From Amaurobius ferox (taxonomy: Eukaryota > Arthropoda > Arachnida > Araneae > Amaurobiidae), in contig OX578145.1 in the NCBI GenBank assembly GCA_951213105.1, positions 115,305,739 to 115,369,738 on the forward strand: a stretch of DNA of 64,000 bases, given 5' to 3'. The notes beneath the pieces are model-generated. The model worked only from the letters and a program-made list of their open reading frames with translations. It was not told the DNA's origin and made no database searches. This document shows, piece after piece, positions 32,813 to 44,162 of the stretch. The position numbers were made by a program, and so were the translations under genes. Every line of letters begins with the position of its first letter. The stretch's first letter is position 1.

Positions 32813-33567
32813 CAGAGTATTTAAAAAAAAATCTGATCAGTTTTAAAATTTTTGCATCGTTAGAGCTAAACAGATAATTCCACCTGAAAATTGTTTTAAA
32901 TCGTAAGACAATTTTGTCTAAAATATTTTAAAAACTGGGGGAGGGATTTGCATAAATATGCGAACTCTAACTTTTTATACGAACTTTAACTTTTTACGGC
33001 CTCTTTGGGACTCAAAAATGTTCAATAACTTTGAAAGATGTTTATGTTTATAAACGTTAATGTCATAATTAGCTAGTTTGTCATCTGTACCTATAAAATC
33101 AAAACATAGAGAATAAATCAGAATTCCTGACTTACACCCCCCAAATCACACTCCTATCAAAGAATTTTCGAAAACAATTCAGGGACTCTCCACAAAATAA
33201 ACTATAGTATGTGTTTGTTTAGTGTATTTATTTTTGCCATAAACCACTATTCAATGGATAGACGAATCCAAAAATTTTGTATCATGAATATCACAAAGTT
33301 TTTCGCTTAGAACTGTCATTTTTTTTTTTTAATGGAACTCCAAATTTTATGCGAATTTTTTCAGTGATCGAACTTTCTCTGCAAAGGACGGGGCTATATA
33401 AGCAGTTATTTTCTGTATTTTTACGCAGATACGTCACTTAGTCTTGAAAGTGCTTTAATATAATAAGTTTCTCTTATGATTTAATGTAATTTTCCAGTTG
33501 TAAACCTGTGTCTAGCATTAACAACTCCCACAGTTATAAGCCTGATTATTCTTTCTGAAATACTCTG
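32813..33567. mobile_element. Mariner-type non-autonomous element (TA-flanked TIRs)
   Basis: The left end CAGAGTATTTAAAAAAA at 32813 follows TA. The right end is the complement, ACTCTG before TA at 33568-33569, and the inner TIR bases TTTCAGAAAG diverge. It is ~755 bp, with no transposase frame inside. TA flanks and the CAG(A/G)GT start are typical of Tc1/mariner-mobilised MITEs. Confidence 0.65.
33385..33425 (+). promoter_or_regulatory. TATA-box-like site inside the MITE
   Basis: GGACGGGGCTATATAAGCAG has a textbook TATA box (TATATAAG) with GC-rich shoulders, unlike the simple (TA)n runs nearby. No gene follows. It could be a cryptic or transposon-derived promoter. Confidence 0.25.
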
Positions 33568-33569
33568 TA

Positions 33570-34140
33570 TATTTTTGTATTTTAACATACTGCATATAAG
33601 GATACGTGTATATAAATATACTGCATATAAAGATTAGTGTAAATAAACGCATGTTTATGTAAAATGTATGTTTAGCGAAATATGTAAGTCTACATATAAA
33701 TATATCACATTTAAATAGCAATCGCCATCATGGATTACACAAAGCGGGGGTGGGCAAATTTTCATAATTTAATTATTTAAATTAAATTATAACTTACTGT
33801 TACGATGGACGATAGTTTCGAATAAATATCCAATCACTAACTCTTCGATTTTTTTTCTTTTAATTTATTTTAAATTTAAGTACATTGGTTTATTAAAGGT
33901 GTAACGGATGAAACTATTAGAAAATTTCAGACTAATAATTTAAAATATTATTTAACCATATCCGTTTGTAGGAATTTTATATTAGTTTCAATGGAATGAA
34001 ATCTATGAGATTGGTCTGAAAACATTTATCATGCACTATAAAACATTCTGCCAACCTTTGCTCATTTTTTTTCAGCTACTTTGTTGATCATTTTGGCTAA
34101 AATATTCAGCTAATTATCGTCTGCCGATGCGTTATATTTG
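33570..34140. other. Unassigned AT-rich stretch
   Basis: A direct repeat of ATACTGCATATAA(G/A)GAT lies at about 33588-33633. No gene. Confidence 0.35.
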
Positions 34141-34177
34141 TGTGTATATATATATACACACAATATATATATATATA

Positions 34178-34221
<44 letters not shown>

Positions 34222-34429
34222 CATATATGTATATATGTATGTATGCATATATGTATATATATATGTATGTATGTATATATATGTATGTATGCATATATGT
34301 ATATATATGTATGTATGCATATATGTATATATATATATATATGTATATATGTATATATATGTATGTATGTATATACATATATATATATATGTATATATAT
34401 ATGTATATATGTATATATATGTATATATA

Positions 34430-34509
<80 letters not shown>
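34141..34509. repeat. (TA)n/(TATG)n compound microsatellite
   Basis: About 370 bp of TATA, TATG and TGTA motifs, ending in pure (TA)n at 34439-34508. The long open frames in all six frames here (Tyr/Ile/Cys-rich) are translations of this array. Confidence 0.97.
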
Positions 34510-34513
<4 letters not shown>

Positions 34514-34856
34514 CTATCAGGACCCTTACTCTCCATTACGGACAGCAGATTCCCCTGAAACTTTCAGTAGTATGCTTGCAAATGTTTTACAGTGTGTATA
34601 TGCAATAGTACGATGGAATTTTTATTGATTGAGATTTTGAACTAAAAATAGAAATTTCATAATAAATCTTCTTTTGGATTTGTATAAAAGCGTTTTTCAT
34701 GACCATTGCCATGATTGTTACCATTTATAATTATGCTTGTTCATAATTAATGTTAACTTACACATGAATCATGAATGGACTTATTATTTCCTAATAACAG
34801 TTAATCAGCTGATATCTATTTATATTAGCAATGATATTTTAGTAAAATATTTTGCC
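34510..34856. other. Unassigned AT-rich stretch
   Basis: Nothing recognisable. Confidence 0.35.
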
Positions 34857-35046
34857 CCTTTAAAATCAAAGGCAACCAAAAATTAGGTTTAAAAGTCCTT
34901 TATTAAAAATCTCCTTATTACGACGTACAAAATTGCACGGCCAAAGCGCTTACTGGCATCATTTTGCTCTTCATCAGTGCCCTTCATTAGGAGGTTTTTA
35001 ATAAAGGACTTTTAACCTATTTTTTGGTTGTCTTTGATTTTAAAGT
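34857..35046. mobile_element. Foldback with decayed hammerhead-like core
   Basis: The outer arms (about 34857-34919 and 34990-35046) are complementary: AAAATCAAAGGCAACC, AAAAGTCCTTTATTAAAAA. The centre, read on the minus strand, has GGCACTGATGAAGAGC and AAGCGCTTTGGCC, matching the hammerhead-like cores at 40641 and 41121. The GAAA element has become GTAA, so activity is unlikely. The shared AAAAGTC.TTTATTAAAA strip ties it to the 40.6 kb inverted repeat. Confidence 0.7.
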
Positions 35047-36269
35047 TTTAATTAGTTGACGCGTTTCCATTTTGTTTTATATTTTACTCCGTTTAGCATT
35101 CGGGTATATAATACCCCATTAATTAATCGAATTTATATCATAACGCGATTTATTTTTCGCAATTGATGTTACGCTACGTGATGGGAGAAAGACATATCTC
35201 AGGCTATGTCGTTTGGCCTTTACGAAGTAATTTGGGTTTCTTTTAGCAGATAAAGCTTTGATGCTTTATTGAAAGTGTATCTAAATAAAGCATACATGAG
35301 AATGCGAAAAAAATATTTCTACAGCATCGGTCTATTTTCCAGAATTTTTAACATCTTTTAACTCATAATAATGTTTCTCATACGCCGTTTTACCGTCGTT
35401 ACGGCTCCTAGTTGGACACCAATTTAGCGAACTGGATGCATTTAAAAGTTGACAACGAATATGAATATGTGCATGCTATAAACAACTAGGCACATTGCGT
35501 GTATGTACAAGAAGGTACATTTACTGTGTTATAAGTACTGTGTTCTAAGTTATGCATTTACATTTTACGTATCTTGCAAGTAAATATACATACTATAAAT
35601 ACTTTTCATCAAGAAAGACGTGAAACTTATAAGTAGATAAGAAACTTGTTTCAAAAATAAGAGGTTTGTAGTAATTTCCAAAAGATAAACAAATTAAGCC
35701 GCAGCTACAAATAATAGTCCCCTTTGTATATTTGATTTCTGCGTTTTTGTGAATCTTTCATGTCTTTCTCTTAACCTTCACTTGAGTGGTGGCCGTCCAT
35801 CTCTGTTGGATGACCTGAAAAAACGTACCTTCTTGAACCATATATATGCAAATGTTTATTTAAATTCTTTATTAAATGTCTATTACGCGTGTATAATTTA
35901 TATGGATATTGCCCTTATATATATTTAATTCTGGTCGTAATCCACTTTTTATTTACCCCTCAATATATACATGTATGTTAAAAAGCACTATGATCGGACA
36001 CAAAAAACGACTTCGATGTTGACGAATTGACACGTTTAGAGCATTTTTGAATACGAATCGACCACTTTTTTATCGGTGCCTGTGTCTAGACATATCTTTC
36101 GGACATATTGAACAATTCAAACGAAATCTGGTACCGGAATTACTATCAGGAGACGTGATGGGTCTAATTGTTCTCAGAAATGTAACGGGCCAACGGGAAG
36201 TGCTGCAAATTTTTTAATTAGTTTTATTTTGCTTAAGAATGTATGGCGTTTTTGATCAAAAACAGTCAT
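35047..36269. other. Unassigned AT-rich stretch
   Basis: Over 1.2 kb of AT-rich sequence without a supported gene, RNA or repeat period. Confidence 0.35.
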
Positions 36270-36612
36270 CTTAATCGCAAATTGGCCAAGTTAGTCTATG
36301 TCCCTTAATCAATGCAATAAGTGTCGAAAACCCAGACCGTCCGACTCACCCTAAGATATAGAGCAGCTATTTGAACGGCCGCCTTGTAATAAGTGTGTAA
36401 AGATTCAGCCTTTTTGGTCATTGTGGGGGGATCTTCTGGAGGATCTAGAAATACTTTTCGAAAACCCCTATTTTCTCCATCCGGGGGAGGGGTGAATAGG
36501 AAATCCGGCTTCGTTCGGTTTTATCCCGTTGTCGATATTAAAAGTATACAAAGATTCACTTAACTAGGCAACAGTGGAGTTTCTGAAAGATCTGAAAAGA
36601 CAAAATCACGTT
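36270..36612. repeat. Family F unit(s)
   Basis: It contains GTCATCTTAATCGCAAATTGG, GACCGTCCGACTCACCCTAAG, CAGCCTTTTTGGTCATTGTG, CTTCTGGAGGATCTAG, TCCATCCGGGGGAGGGG, GGCTTCGTTCGGTTTTATCC and CGTTGTCGATATTAAAAGTA. These match blocks at 30005-30760, 50330-50580 and 55395-55440. Confidence 0.65.
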
Positions 36613-36649
36613 AGATAATTATTTATAATATAAACACTTTGATTTATCT

Positions 36650-36990
36650 ATCTATCTCTGGGTAATGCTTGGCGAAATTTTGGTGTCGAAATTGGCAGAA
36701 TATTGCCAATTTGGAGAGATTTTTTAAATGTTGCCAAATTGATGAAAATGTAGCTAAACTGGTAAAAATGACGTCTAATTGATGAAAATTCAATATCTTG
36801 GAAAAAATATAAGAATCTACTGTAAGAATAACTTATTTCTCCGTCTGTAACGCTTTGCGAAATTCTGGCGACGTATATTGGTGGCATATCGCCAACATGG
36901 CGAGTCTTTTTAAATGCTGCTAAATTGACAAAAATGTCGCCAAATTGATAAAATATCAACAAATTGATAAAAATAACGCTAAATGGGAAG
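36650..36990 (-). mobile_element. Family A fragments, TTGGCGA module duplicated
   Basis: Two successive copies of the same family A third (about 36655-36830 and 36835-36990), each with GGCGA(A)ATT(T/C)TGG, CGCCAA and a TTTTTAAATG(T/C)TGC(C/T)AAATTGA strip. The hairpin and the opposite terminus are absent. Confidence 0.7.
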
Positions 36991-37437
36991 CAATGCTTTG
37001 CAAATTTTCAATTTCGTCGTATGGCGGGTACACCTTCTAGTTATATAGATTGATTTGTTATCGTTTCTGGGTCTCCTCCGCAGAGATTGGCTGTAAAACT
37101 GTTTCACACAGTTTTTCTGACTATGGCATAGACGTCGGTTACTCTAGGTTGATGAGCAGCATAAAAAGCGTGAAACCGATCGTTGGACAAAGCCCGGCAA
37201 TTATCTAAAGCGTTGTTATTATGAAACCATTCACAAATTTAAATTTGATGTCGAGCCAAATAATGAAAGAGACGCCCAGACAAATCGATACTACTCAATA
37301 ATGGATTTTCATTTTCTGTTAAAATACCCAAAATAAAAGGTCGTTTGTTAAATCGATATACCTTCATGAGAGAGAATTTTTTACATTCTCATACTGTTTC
37401 AACAACAAAATCTGTAAGAATCACATGGCTTTTCCGT
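36991..37437. other. Unassigned stretch
   Basis: No supported feature. Confidence 0.35.
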
Positions 37438-37522
37438 GTTAACGTGAGCTAACGTGTTAACTTTTTGAGTTAATGTGAAGTTAACTCAATGCTTTGGCGC
37501 TGAGTTAACTTCACGTTAATTG
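37438..37522. repeat. Palindrome cluster around GTTAAC
   Basis: AGTTAATGTGAAGTTAACTC (about 37469-37488) pairs with GAGTTAACTTCACGTTAATT (about 37502-37521) around a ~13-nt loop. A shorter related pair, TTAACGTGAGCTAACGTGTTAA, lies just before it. Confidence 0.75.
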
Positions 37523-37661
37523 AAATGGGGCGCTGTTGGCAAATTATTACAAATCCCAACAGGTTAATTTCCACTGGCAGGGACGACCTGGGGGTTTACG
37601 CACTTATTCTGCGAGGAAAAGAGTCCTCCCAACAGAGTGACTTATATAAATAAGGCTTTTG

Positions 37662-37730
37662 CACGCGAGTATGAATAAGTCACTCTGTTGGGAACGAGTC
37701 CCAACAGAGTGACTTATTCATACTCACGTG
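37662..37730. repeat. Near-perfect hairpin, 32-bp arms
   Basis: The left arm 37662-37693 and right arm 37699-37730 differ at one base, with a 5-nt loop ACGAG. The arm motif GAGTATGAATAAGTCACTCT recurs as a half copy at about 37628-37645 and as a single copy near 59267-59287. Confidence 0.9.
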
Positions 37731-37929
37731 AAAAATCCTCATCTAAATGCAATTGAGATATGACTAATATCCCCTGAAATAAATTCCTAATGGTAAATTA
37801 TTCGGCGTCAAAATAAATAAAATATATCTTCTCTCGTAAATGGTATAAATTATATGTACGCGAATGATGTTAACAAATGTATAATGCATAATATAACAAA
37901 TGTTGTATAATACTACATATATAAAGTGA

Positions 37930-38672
37930 ACCTATTAGATGATCACTTTGCTAACGTTCTAAAGTTTGTTTCATTCGTTTTCTAATAAAAAATTACGTAT
38001 GCTATGATTTTATTTATTTAACAGTTGAAGGTTCTAAATTTTGTTGTTATTAAAAAATAAATAAATAAAAAAAATTCGAAAATCGTGCAATATTTTGAAC
38101 GGTTTATCCTAGCGTTCTAAAGTTTGTACAACTGGTTTCATAATTAAAAAAAATGCACAAAAGAAGACGATTAGTTATTATTAATGAAGATCCGTCGATT
38201 ACATTTAAAATTGTCTCAGTATTCGCTAATTGTAAAAACCGTACTAAATTATTTTCAAATCGCTTCGTTCGTGAAATATCCCCCCCCCCCCCCACACACA
38301 CACACAGTAGCGTCGCCAGAAAAATTTGTTTTTGGGGGGATGTAACCGAATGGGTTGTTTTCATTTCTTCATGTTTCAATTCGAAGTTTAATGGGTTCCT
38401 AGAAATGATTATGACCCCCCAAATATCCCCCCTTTGCAACGCCACAAAGCGCGCACTCATATATACACACATATACTATACATATATACACTAACGTACA
38501 TACACAAACATACAATAGCATGCATACACACCCTTACATACACATTCATAGACATCACCTCAAAGCGTTTAATTCGAGGATGCCTGAAACGCACTTTTCC
38601 GTCGAAGACAAACTGGGAATATTCGAATATATCACAATATTTTCCCTATACATTAAACTATAGGATGGAAAA
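37930..38672 (+). mobile_element. Family A-variant element, old copy
   Basis: Blocks in order: CTAACGTTCTAAAGTTTG and GTTTTCTAATAAAAAATTAC; GAAAATCGTGCAATATTTTG; TTCAAATCGCTTCGTTCGTG; a C-run and (CA)n (38281-38305); a further CA-rich stretch (38460-38560). The end has GACATCACCTCAAAGCGTTT, GAGGATGCCTGAAACGCACT, TTTTCCGTCGAAGAC and a decayed hairpin ATATTTTCCCTATACATTAA...AGGATGGAAAATA (about 38637-38668). It carries an internal insertion between the C-run and the CA-rich part. Confidence 0.65.
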
Positions 38673-39014
38673 TAATATTGCTTTTCTGAAAAGATTTGAA
38701 TTCAGATACTTTTAAAGACCTGACTACATTTCGAACATAACTCGCAGAATCCCCCTATAGGGTCATTTCAAAGTTAGGATTACGCTTTCATTGCAGATAA
38801 TACTCGTCAATAGGGATTGCAATCTAGGACGATTTTTCCAATCCCGTCGATTTCGAGATTAAGGATTGTTCAATCCTTTGATACCGAAGGATTAGTCATT
38901 TCACTTTACTTCATTTAAAAGTAGTCATATTTTACACTTTAGCATTTTGGTTTTTATTTGTTTATGCATATCATTTTATTTGTTTATACATATCATTTTA
39001 TTTGTTTATAATAT
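38673..39014. other. Unassigned AT-rich stretch
   Basis: A triplicated TTTGTTTATACATATCATTT strip lies at about 38957-39012. Otherwise nothing. Confidence 0.4.
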
Positions 39015-39180
39015 TTAGCTTTACCGAGTTTGTATCCCACTTTTTAAATCTCCGCTGTATATTTTCATTCGATCAGGCATGGTTACTTTACTATAGATTT
39101 TTCATTCATGGACCTTGCCCTACAAAGTTATTGGGGCGTGCTTAGGGATTTCCTTAGAAACCCCTATATACTATAAATTT
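39015..39180 (+). repeat. Dispersed repeat H, copy 2
   Basis: ATTTTCATTCGATCAGGCAT, GGTTACTTTACTATAGATTT, CATGGACCTTGCCCTACAAA, GTTATTGGGGCGTGCTTAGG and GATTTCCTTAGAAACCCC align with 28961-29165 and 48410-48590. Confidence 0.7.
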
Positions 39181-39839
39181 TATCACCAAATAAAGAATCG
39201 TAACTTAAAAACAGGATGAAATATTTCAGATAAGAAACATGTAAGTAGAAATGAAACTTCCTCCACAGATAAGAAGCTAGTCAAAATAATCACCAATAGA
39301 GTTTCATAGATAAGAGACTGGAATAATCACCAATAATTTAAAGGTATTAACCGGTTTGGAAATTATATCAATCTTGTTATCCTTTACAGGATATGAGGCA
39401 GCAGAAGCTAAAGAAAAGTCATAAAAATGTACCCCAAAGGTAGGAAATTAATACTTTGTCTCAGTTATCCTGACGAAAGAAGCTGTTTTTACATCTTAAA
39501 CGGTTAAAACCCTTAAAAATTTGTTTTATGCTATTTCTAGCGAAGTGTTTTAATGCTTTGTTTATGGAATGATCTTTGGAAAAACCGTATGGCTTAATTC
39601 TCTTATATTATTATATAATATGTTGTTTTTTGTTTCGAGATTTTGATGGACATGCACGTTTTAAAATCTCCTGAACCCATTTTTAGCACTGGAAAAGACG
39701 CCCGCTTGTGAAGTGTGGGACAAGGTAATTCAAGACCCAAATGTTTGTACTGCTATGACATTTTATGTATGGATTCATAGTGTAAAAAATTAGAATAATA
39801 CATAGAATGTTGAAGCGACACTTCTTAAGACATGGTAGT
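39181..39839. other. Unassigned AT-rich stretch
   Basis: Nothing supported. Confidence 0.35.
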
Positions 39840-40222
39840 GCAAATTCGTTTAATAGAAAGTTCGATTAATAGAAAGCTTGTTTAATAGAAAGCTTGTTGG
39901 ATAGAAAGTTTGTTTAATAGAAGTTTGTCTGATAGAAAATTTGTTTAGTAGAAAGTTTAATAGAAAGTTTGATAGAAAATTTGTTTAATAGAAAGTTTGA
40001 TAGAACGTTTGTTTGATAGAAAATTTGTTTAATAAAAATTTTAATAGAAAGTTTGTTTGATAGAAAGTTTGTTTGATAGAAAGTTTGTTTGATAGACAAT
40101 TAGTTTAATGGAAAGTTCGTTTAATAGAAAGTTCGTTTAATAGAAGGTTCGATTAACAGAAAGTTTGTTTAATAGACATAGTCTAATAGAAAGTTAGTTT
40201 AATAGAAAATTTGTTTAATAGT
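39840..40222. repeat. Minisatellite, AATAGAAAGTTTGTTT units
   Basis: More than twenty imperfect copies of a 15-17 bp unit such as AATAGAAAGTTTGTTT or GATAGAAAGTTTGTTT. The minus-strand open frame (Lys/Gln/Phe-rich) is a repeat artefact. Confidence 0.93.
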
Positions 40223-40565
40223 TTTGAGCATAACGAAAGTGGAACTCCTCCAATAGTGGCGTAAAAATTAGAGGGGTAGAGTAAGGACAGCGCGTTACAC
40301 TTTCTGTTACGCCCGCCAGCGAGTCACAACTAAAAAGAGTGGCTATCGCTTGCCTCACTGCTTGCGGACCGATGCGTGAGGTTAGTGTGTTACAGATATT
40401 CGTTATGCTCCCAGTTGTTTGCTACGCATCGAATGTTTACCGTTTTCGTATTTTCGTTCTATTGTATGCAGTTGCAATGTGTTGTGATTTTCGATTATTG
40501 TGTTGATTATTAAATATAGTAATTTAATCAAAAATTGGTATCACGTCTGAATTCAACAAATAAAA
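40223..40565. other. Unassigned stretch
   Basis: Moderately GC-richer around 40280-40390. No gene, RNA or repeat that I can support. Confidence 0.35.
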
Positions 40566-40640
40566 TAAGGGACAAAACGCCTTTAAACGAAAAGTCATTT
40601 ATTAAAACATCTTAAAAGACATACAAAGTATTTTAAAACC

Positions 40641-40682
40641 GCCAGAGCGCTTTCGAGCGTTAATACGCTCTTCATCAGTGGC
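40641..40682 (-). ncRNA. Minimal type I hammerhead-ribozyme-like motif
   Basis: Read on the minus strand: stem I GCCA, core CTGATGA, a 5-bp stem II GAGCG/CGCTC with a TATTAA loop, core GAAA, a short self-complementary stem III (AGCGCT), the cleavage triplet CTC, then TGGC closing stem I. All conserved core positions are present. There is one extra A between CTGATGA and stem II. The two-base-pair palindromic stem III is the form described for hammerheads that act as dimers. Activity is not shown. Confidence 0.6.
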
Positions 40683-41120
40683 TACATGAATGGTAAAACA
40701 TGGAATGTTCATACATGGAATGTTGTTAATTCATAGAGGCCAGATATACAGCAAATTTGCATAAAATTATAAAATTGGTAAATGAATATACTATTAATTA
40801 ATACAAAATAATCCAAGAAATATACACGGAAAGTACAAAAATTTACTTTAAACACTTTAAAATTTTAAGAATATTACACATAAGAATATTACATAAGAAT
40901 ATTACATATATTATATATAATGTATTGATAGTACCTTTCTTGTAATATTCTTACAATTTGAAAGCGTTTAAAGTAATTTTTTGTATTTTCCGTGTATATT
41001 TCTTGGATTATTTTGTATTAATTAATAGTGTGTTCATTTACCAATTTTATAATTTTATGCAAATTTGCTGTATATCTGGTCTCTCTATATATGAGCATTC
41101 CATGTTTTACCATTCATGTA

Positions 41121-41162
41121 GCCACTGAGGAAGACCGTATTAACGCTCGAAAGCGCTCTGGC
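41121..41162 (+). ncRNA. Hammerhead-ribozyme-like motif, diverged partner
   Basis: Plus-strand counterpart in the other arm: GCCA, CTGAGGA (allowed by the CTGANGA consensus), stem II GACCG/CGCTC with one C-C mismatch, GAAA, AGCGCTC and TGGC. The loss of one stem II pair makes it weaker than the minus-strand copy. Confidence 0.5.
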
Positions 41163-41236
41163 GGTTTTAAAATACTTTGTACGTCTTTTATGATGTTTTA
41201 ATAAATGACTTTTCGCTTAAAGACGTTTTGTCCTTA

Positions 41237-43228
41237 ATTGTAATTATAGTAATTATGCTGGAATTATTTAGTGCATAACGTGTAAGGGTATACCGTGAGA
41301 GACAGTGTACACAATAGCCACCAAAAACAACCACATTGGACTGCCACAGAAACATAGATTGATTATTTTTAATCACAAAATTCAAAGTGAAAATGAATAA
41401 TTATCCAGCAGTAATAACCACGAAATCTGGGACGACGATTAATGCTATATTTTCTAGACTTTTAGAATTCATTATCATTTTTGAACTGTGAGCAAATAGA
41501 TACTTCTTAATAATTTTCATTTACGTTCTATTTTAAATGGAATTTATAACTTTAATATTATTTTTTTTGTGGTATTCACGCTTTTTCTTTTCTCTTAAGC
41601 ATTTTATCTGGGTCATACTTTTTTATCTATTATATTCAGCATGTTATATGTTTAAAATACTGTTATGTTAAATTTGCTGACATTCAAAATATAAGTATAT
41701 TTACTACTATATGATTGTTACGATAACTCCATTTTTCTCATATTGCTCTAAGAAGTTTTACTTCTACCGCGTAAGGTGAAATGAATGCATAAAAATTTGA
41801 ATTAATGCATAAAAATGGCACACATTTTATAGTACTCTAAATATGGAAATAGCGGTTTGTAAAGCAGTATTTCATCTCCGATCACTGTGTTTTGCCTTTT
41901 TTTACCCGTTTTCAGACAAAGAGAAAAATCAATCTTTAATAATAATAAAAAATATCAAAAGAATACCTAGCAGACGATTTCGGTAATTAAAACGTTATTG
42001 CGTTGTTATGGTTACAAGTGGAATCAAAATCTGCATGAAATTTGAATTATAAAATATAAAAAAAATCGTCTGCTATAACTATAAATAGAACGATATGTTG
42101 CATGCAAATTGATTTAATTAAGGGAATTTTGGATATTTTTTTCTGCGCAGGATGGCATAAAAACGAATTTTGTGTGTCTTGCCGTTCTCGAATTCCAGCT
42201 GAAAGAATTTTGGAACAAAACATTTGGCGATTTATAAATTTTGCGAACAAAATACAAAGATTTTAGATCTTCTTCGTTAATTATAGGTCAAATCATAAGA
42301 TTATACAAAGTTTCAAGTTACTACCTTCCGTAATTTAGGTTGTGTAATTCATCTCTTAGCCAATCTCACTCAGATGTGTGGTATAGTAGATGAATATTTG
42401 AGATAGTCGAGTAGAAAATCATGCCAGTAATTTTTCTTTAAAGAAGCAAAATATTTCTAAATTCATGCTCTGTAAATGGTGCCATCTGGTTAGTTGCCTC
42501 TTTTATGTCATATTTTAAAGATATGTTTTCTAAAAAGCAAAGTTAGCTCCTTTGAACCATGTTGTGAAACCACCGAGGAACACGCTTTCCACAGTTTGGG
42601 ACACACAATGTGTACAAAACAAATTTAGAGCACCTCTTTATCCCATCAGGCCCATCCTCCTCCATGCAGACTTCGTCTCCGTTTTTTAATGAGGGCAATA
42701 ATTGAACGGAGGCCAAAACAGCGCAAAGGTCAATCAGACACCCCTTCAGAGAGGACTCATTTGTTTTGGAGATGTGGAGGAAGCATTTTGTCGTCTGAAA
42801 GTTGCGAAACTAAAGGATTTCGCTGATAAAATATACATACACCAGGGTACCCGAATAACAATTTGACATTAACTGTTTAGAACGATTTGCTTCATTTTTT
42901 CGACTGTTTCATACCCAATTCTTGTTCTGTTTGTTACTTCCTGTATTCTTTCACACAATGGTATTTCTACAGTTTTGTGTTTGATTATTTTTCTGAATGA
43001 GTTGATGAAGGTGTTCATACAACACTGATTCCTTTATTTGTGTTATCTTAATGTCAATCTTTTACCTACTGGTATTTTTGATGCTTGTTTCTATCGTACG
43101 TTTTTTTTAAATTTATTATATATGCAGTTAGCTCATATAGATAGCATCCAAAAACAGATGGTTTTCTTTCAAGTTTTGCTGAATTCTATTTATTTTTCCA
43201 TAGTTTTTATAAGCTTATTTTTAATTTT
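41237..43228. other. Unassigned AT-rich stretch (2 kb)
   Basis: This is the longest stretch without a recognised repeat. A G+C-richer part at about 42560-42800 has no uninterrupted frame. The short frames at 42047-42250 (-) and 43038-43241 (+) lack domains. If the window holds a unique region that could hide introns, this is it, but I see no exon. Confidence 0.35.
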
Positions 43229-44162
43229 ACATACTATGTAATATAATATAGAAGTATTGTTTTCATGAAAATTTTCGAATTTGAGATTTTAATGCTGAAA
43301 TATATTTTAGGATCTCCTGAATACGTTTTCACTATTTTTGGAAGGATGTCTGTATGTCTGTGGTCGATTTCTTGTATACACCGTAGCTGCCACAAATATT
43401 AATGGATTTTCACGAAACTTTATCCAGCTTTGTTATCAAAAAAGCTAGAACTAGATAGAATTTTTTTTAATTCGAGCGAAAACTTCGAAATGTATTCGAA
43501 ATTTTATATTGTTTTAGCATGACAATAGGATAATATTTGACAATCATGCATAAAATGGTTTATTTATGACTCAAAAATCACGAGACTTAATAGTTGTAAT
43601 CATTGTTGTAAAACATAGTCGCGAAGCAATTTTTATTTTTTTTGTTCAGTATGTTATTACCCCTCCCCCTCTTGAAACTTTATATCCGAATCCCACTCTG
43701 TTATCGAAATATCTAGAACTAGATAGAGGTTTTTTTTTTTAATTTGAGCGGAAACGTCGAAATATATTCGAAATTTTAGATATATATTTTTAACATGGCA
43801 GCATGGGACAAATTTGGGCATAATCAAACATAAAAGGGGTTATTTATGATACAATAATCACGATACTTAATAGTTTCATTCATTATTATCAAAAATAGCC
43901 GTGATACAATTTTTGTATTCGTGAGGTCAGTAGCCCTCTTGGTGGGGGGAGGGGAAGTTACCCCATGGGGGTTACCTTGTCAGGTACGGTATCAATCGAA
44001 AAATTTTATTAAGCTTTTTAAAGTGAAGGGTAAACAGCTATGATTGTAATTTTTTTTACCAATGATACTGATTTTTCAAAAATATACTTGTAAGATTTAA
44101 AATAAATAAATAAATAAATAAATAAATAAAGGATCTTGTTATGAGAAAGTGGAGTTGAGTTA
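43229..44162 (-). mobile_element. Family B hairpin element with internal tandem duplication
   Basis: The hairpin end is decayed (ACATACTATGTAATATAATATA...GAAGTATTG). Then come GAAAATTTTCGAATTTGAG, TGTCTGTATGTCTGTGG and CCACAAATATTAATGGATTT. A ~260 bp segment is then duplicated: about 43414-43672 and 43673-43942, each with GAAACTTTAT, AGAACTAGATAGA, TTTATTTATGA and a run of pyrimidines or CCTCCCCCTCTT-like sequence. An (AAAT)n tract lies at about 44098-44131. The far end is TTATGAGAAAGTGGAGTTGA. Compare 52535 and 54376. Confidence 0.82.

Larger units (their letters stand above)
40566..41236. mobile_element. Large inverted repeat (~320-bp arms), Penelope-like terminal pair candidate
   Basis: The left arm (about 40566-40890) and right arm (about 40930-41236) are complementary over ~310-325 bp with scattered differences. 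Shared blocks include ACAAAACG.CTTTAA, AAAAGTCATTTATTAAAAC, AAGTATTTTAAAACCGCCAG, CATGAATGGTAAAACATGGA, CAGATATACAGCAAATTTGC and CAAGAAATATACACGGAAA. Each arm carries a hammerhead-like core. Penelope-like retroelements are known to carry minimal hammerheads in terminal repeats that can lie in inverted orientation. No reverse transcriptase is present in this window, so the assignment is inference. Confidence 0.75.

Noticed and set aside
34132..34628. Several overlapping 90-160 codon open frames on both strands
   Set aside because: They translate a (TA)n/(TATG)n microsatellite; composition is almost only Tyr, Ile, Cys, Met and Val.
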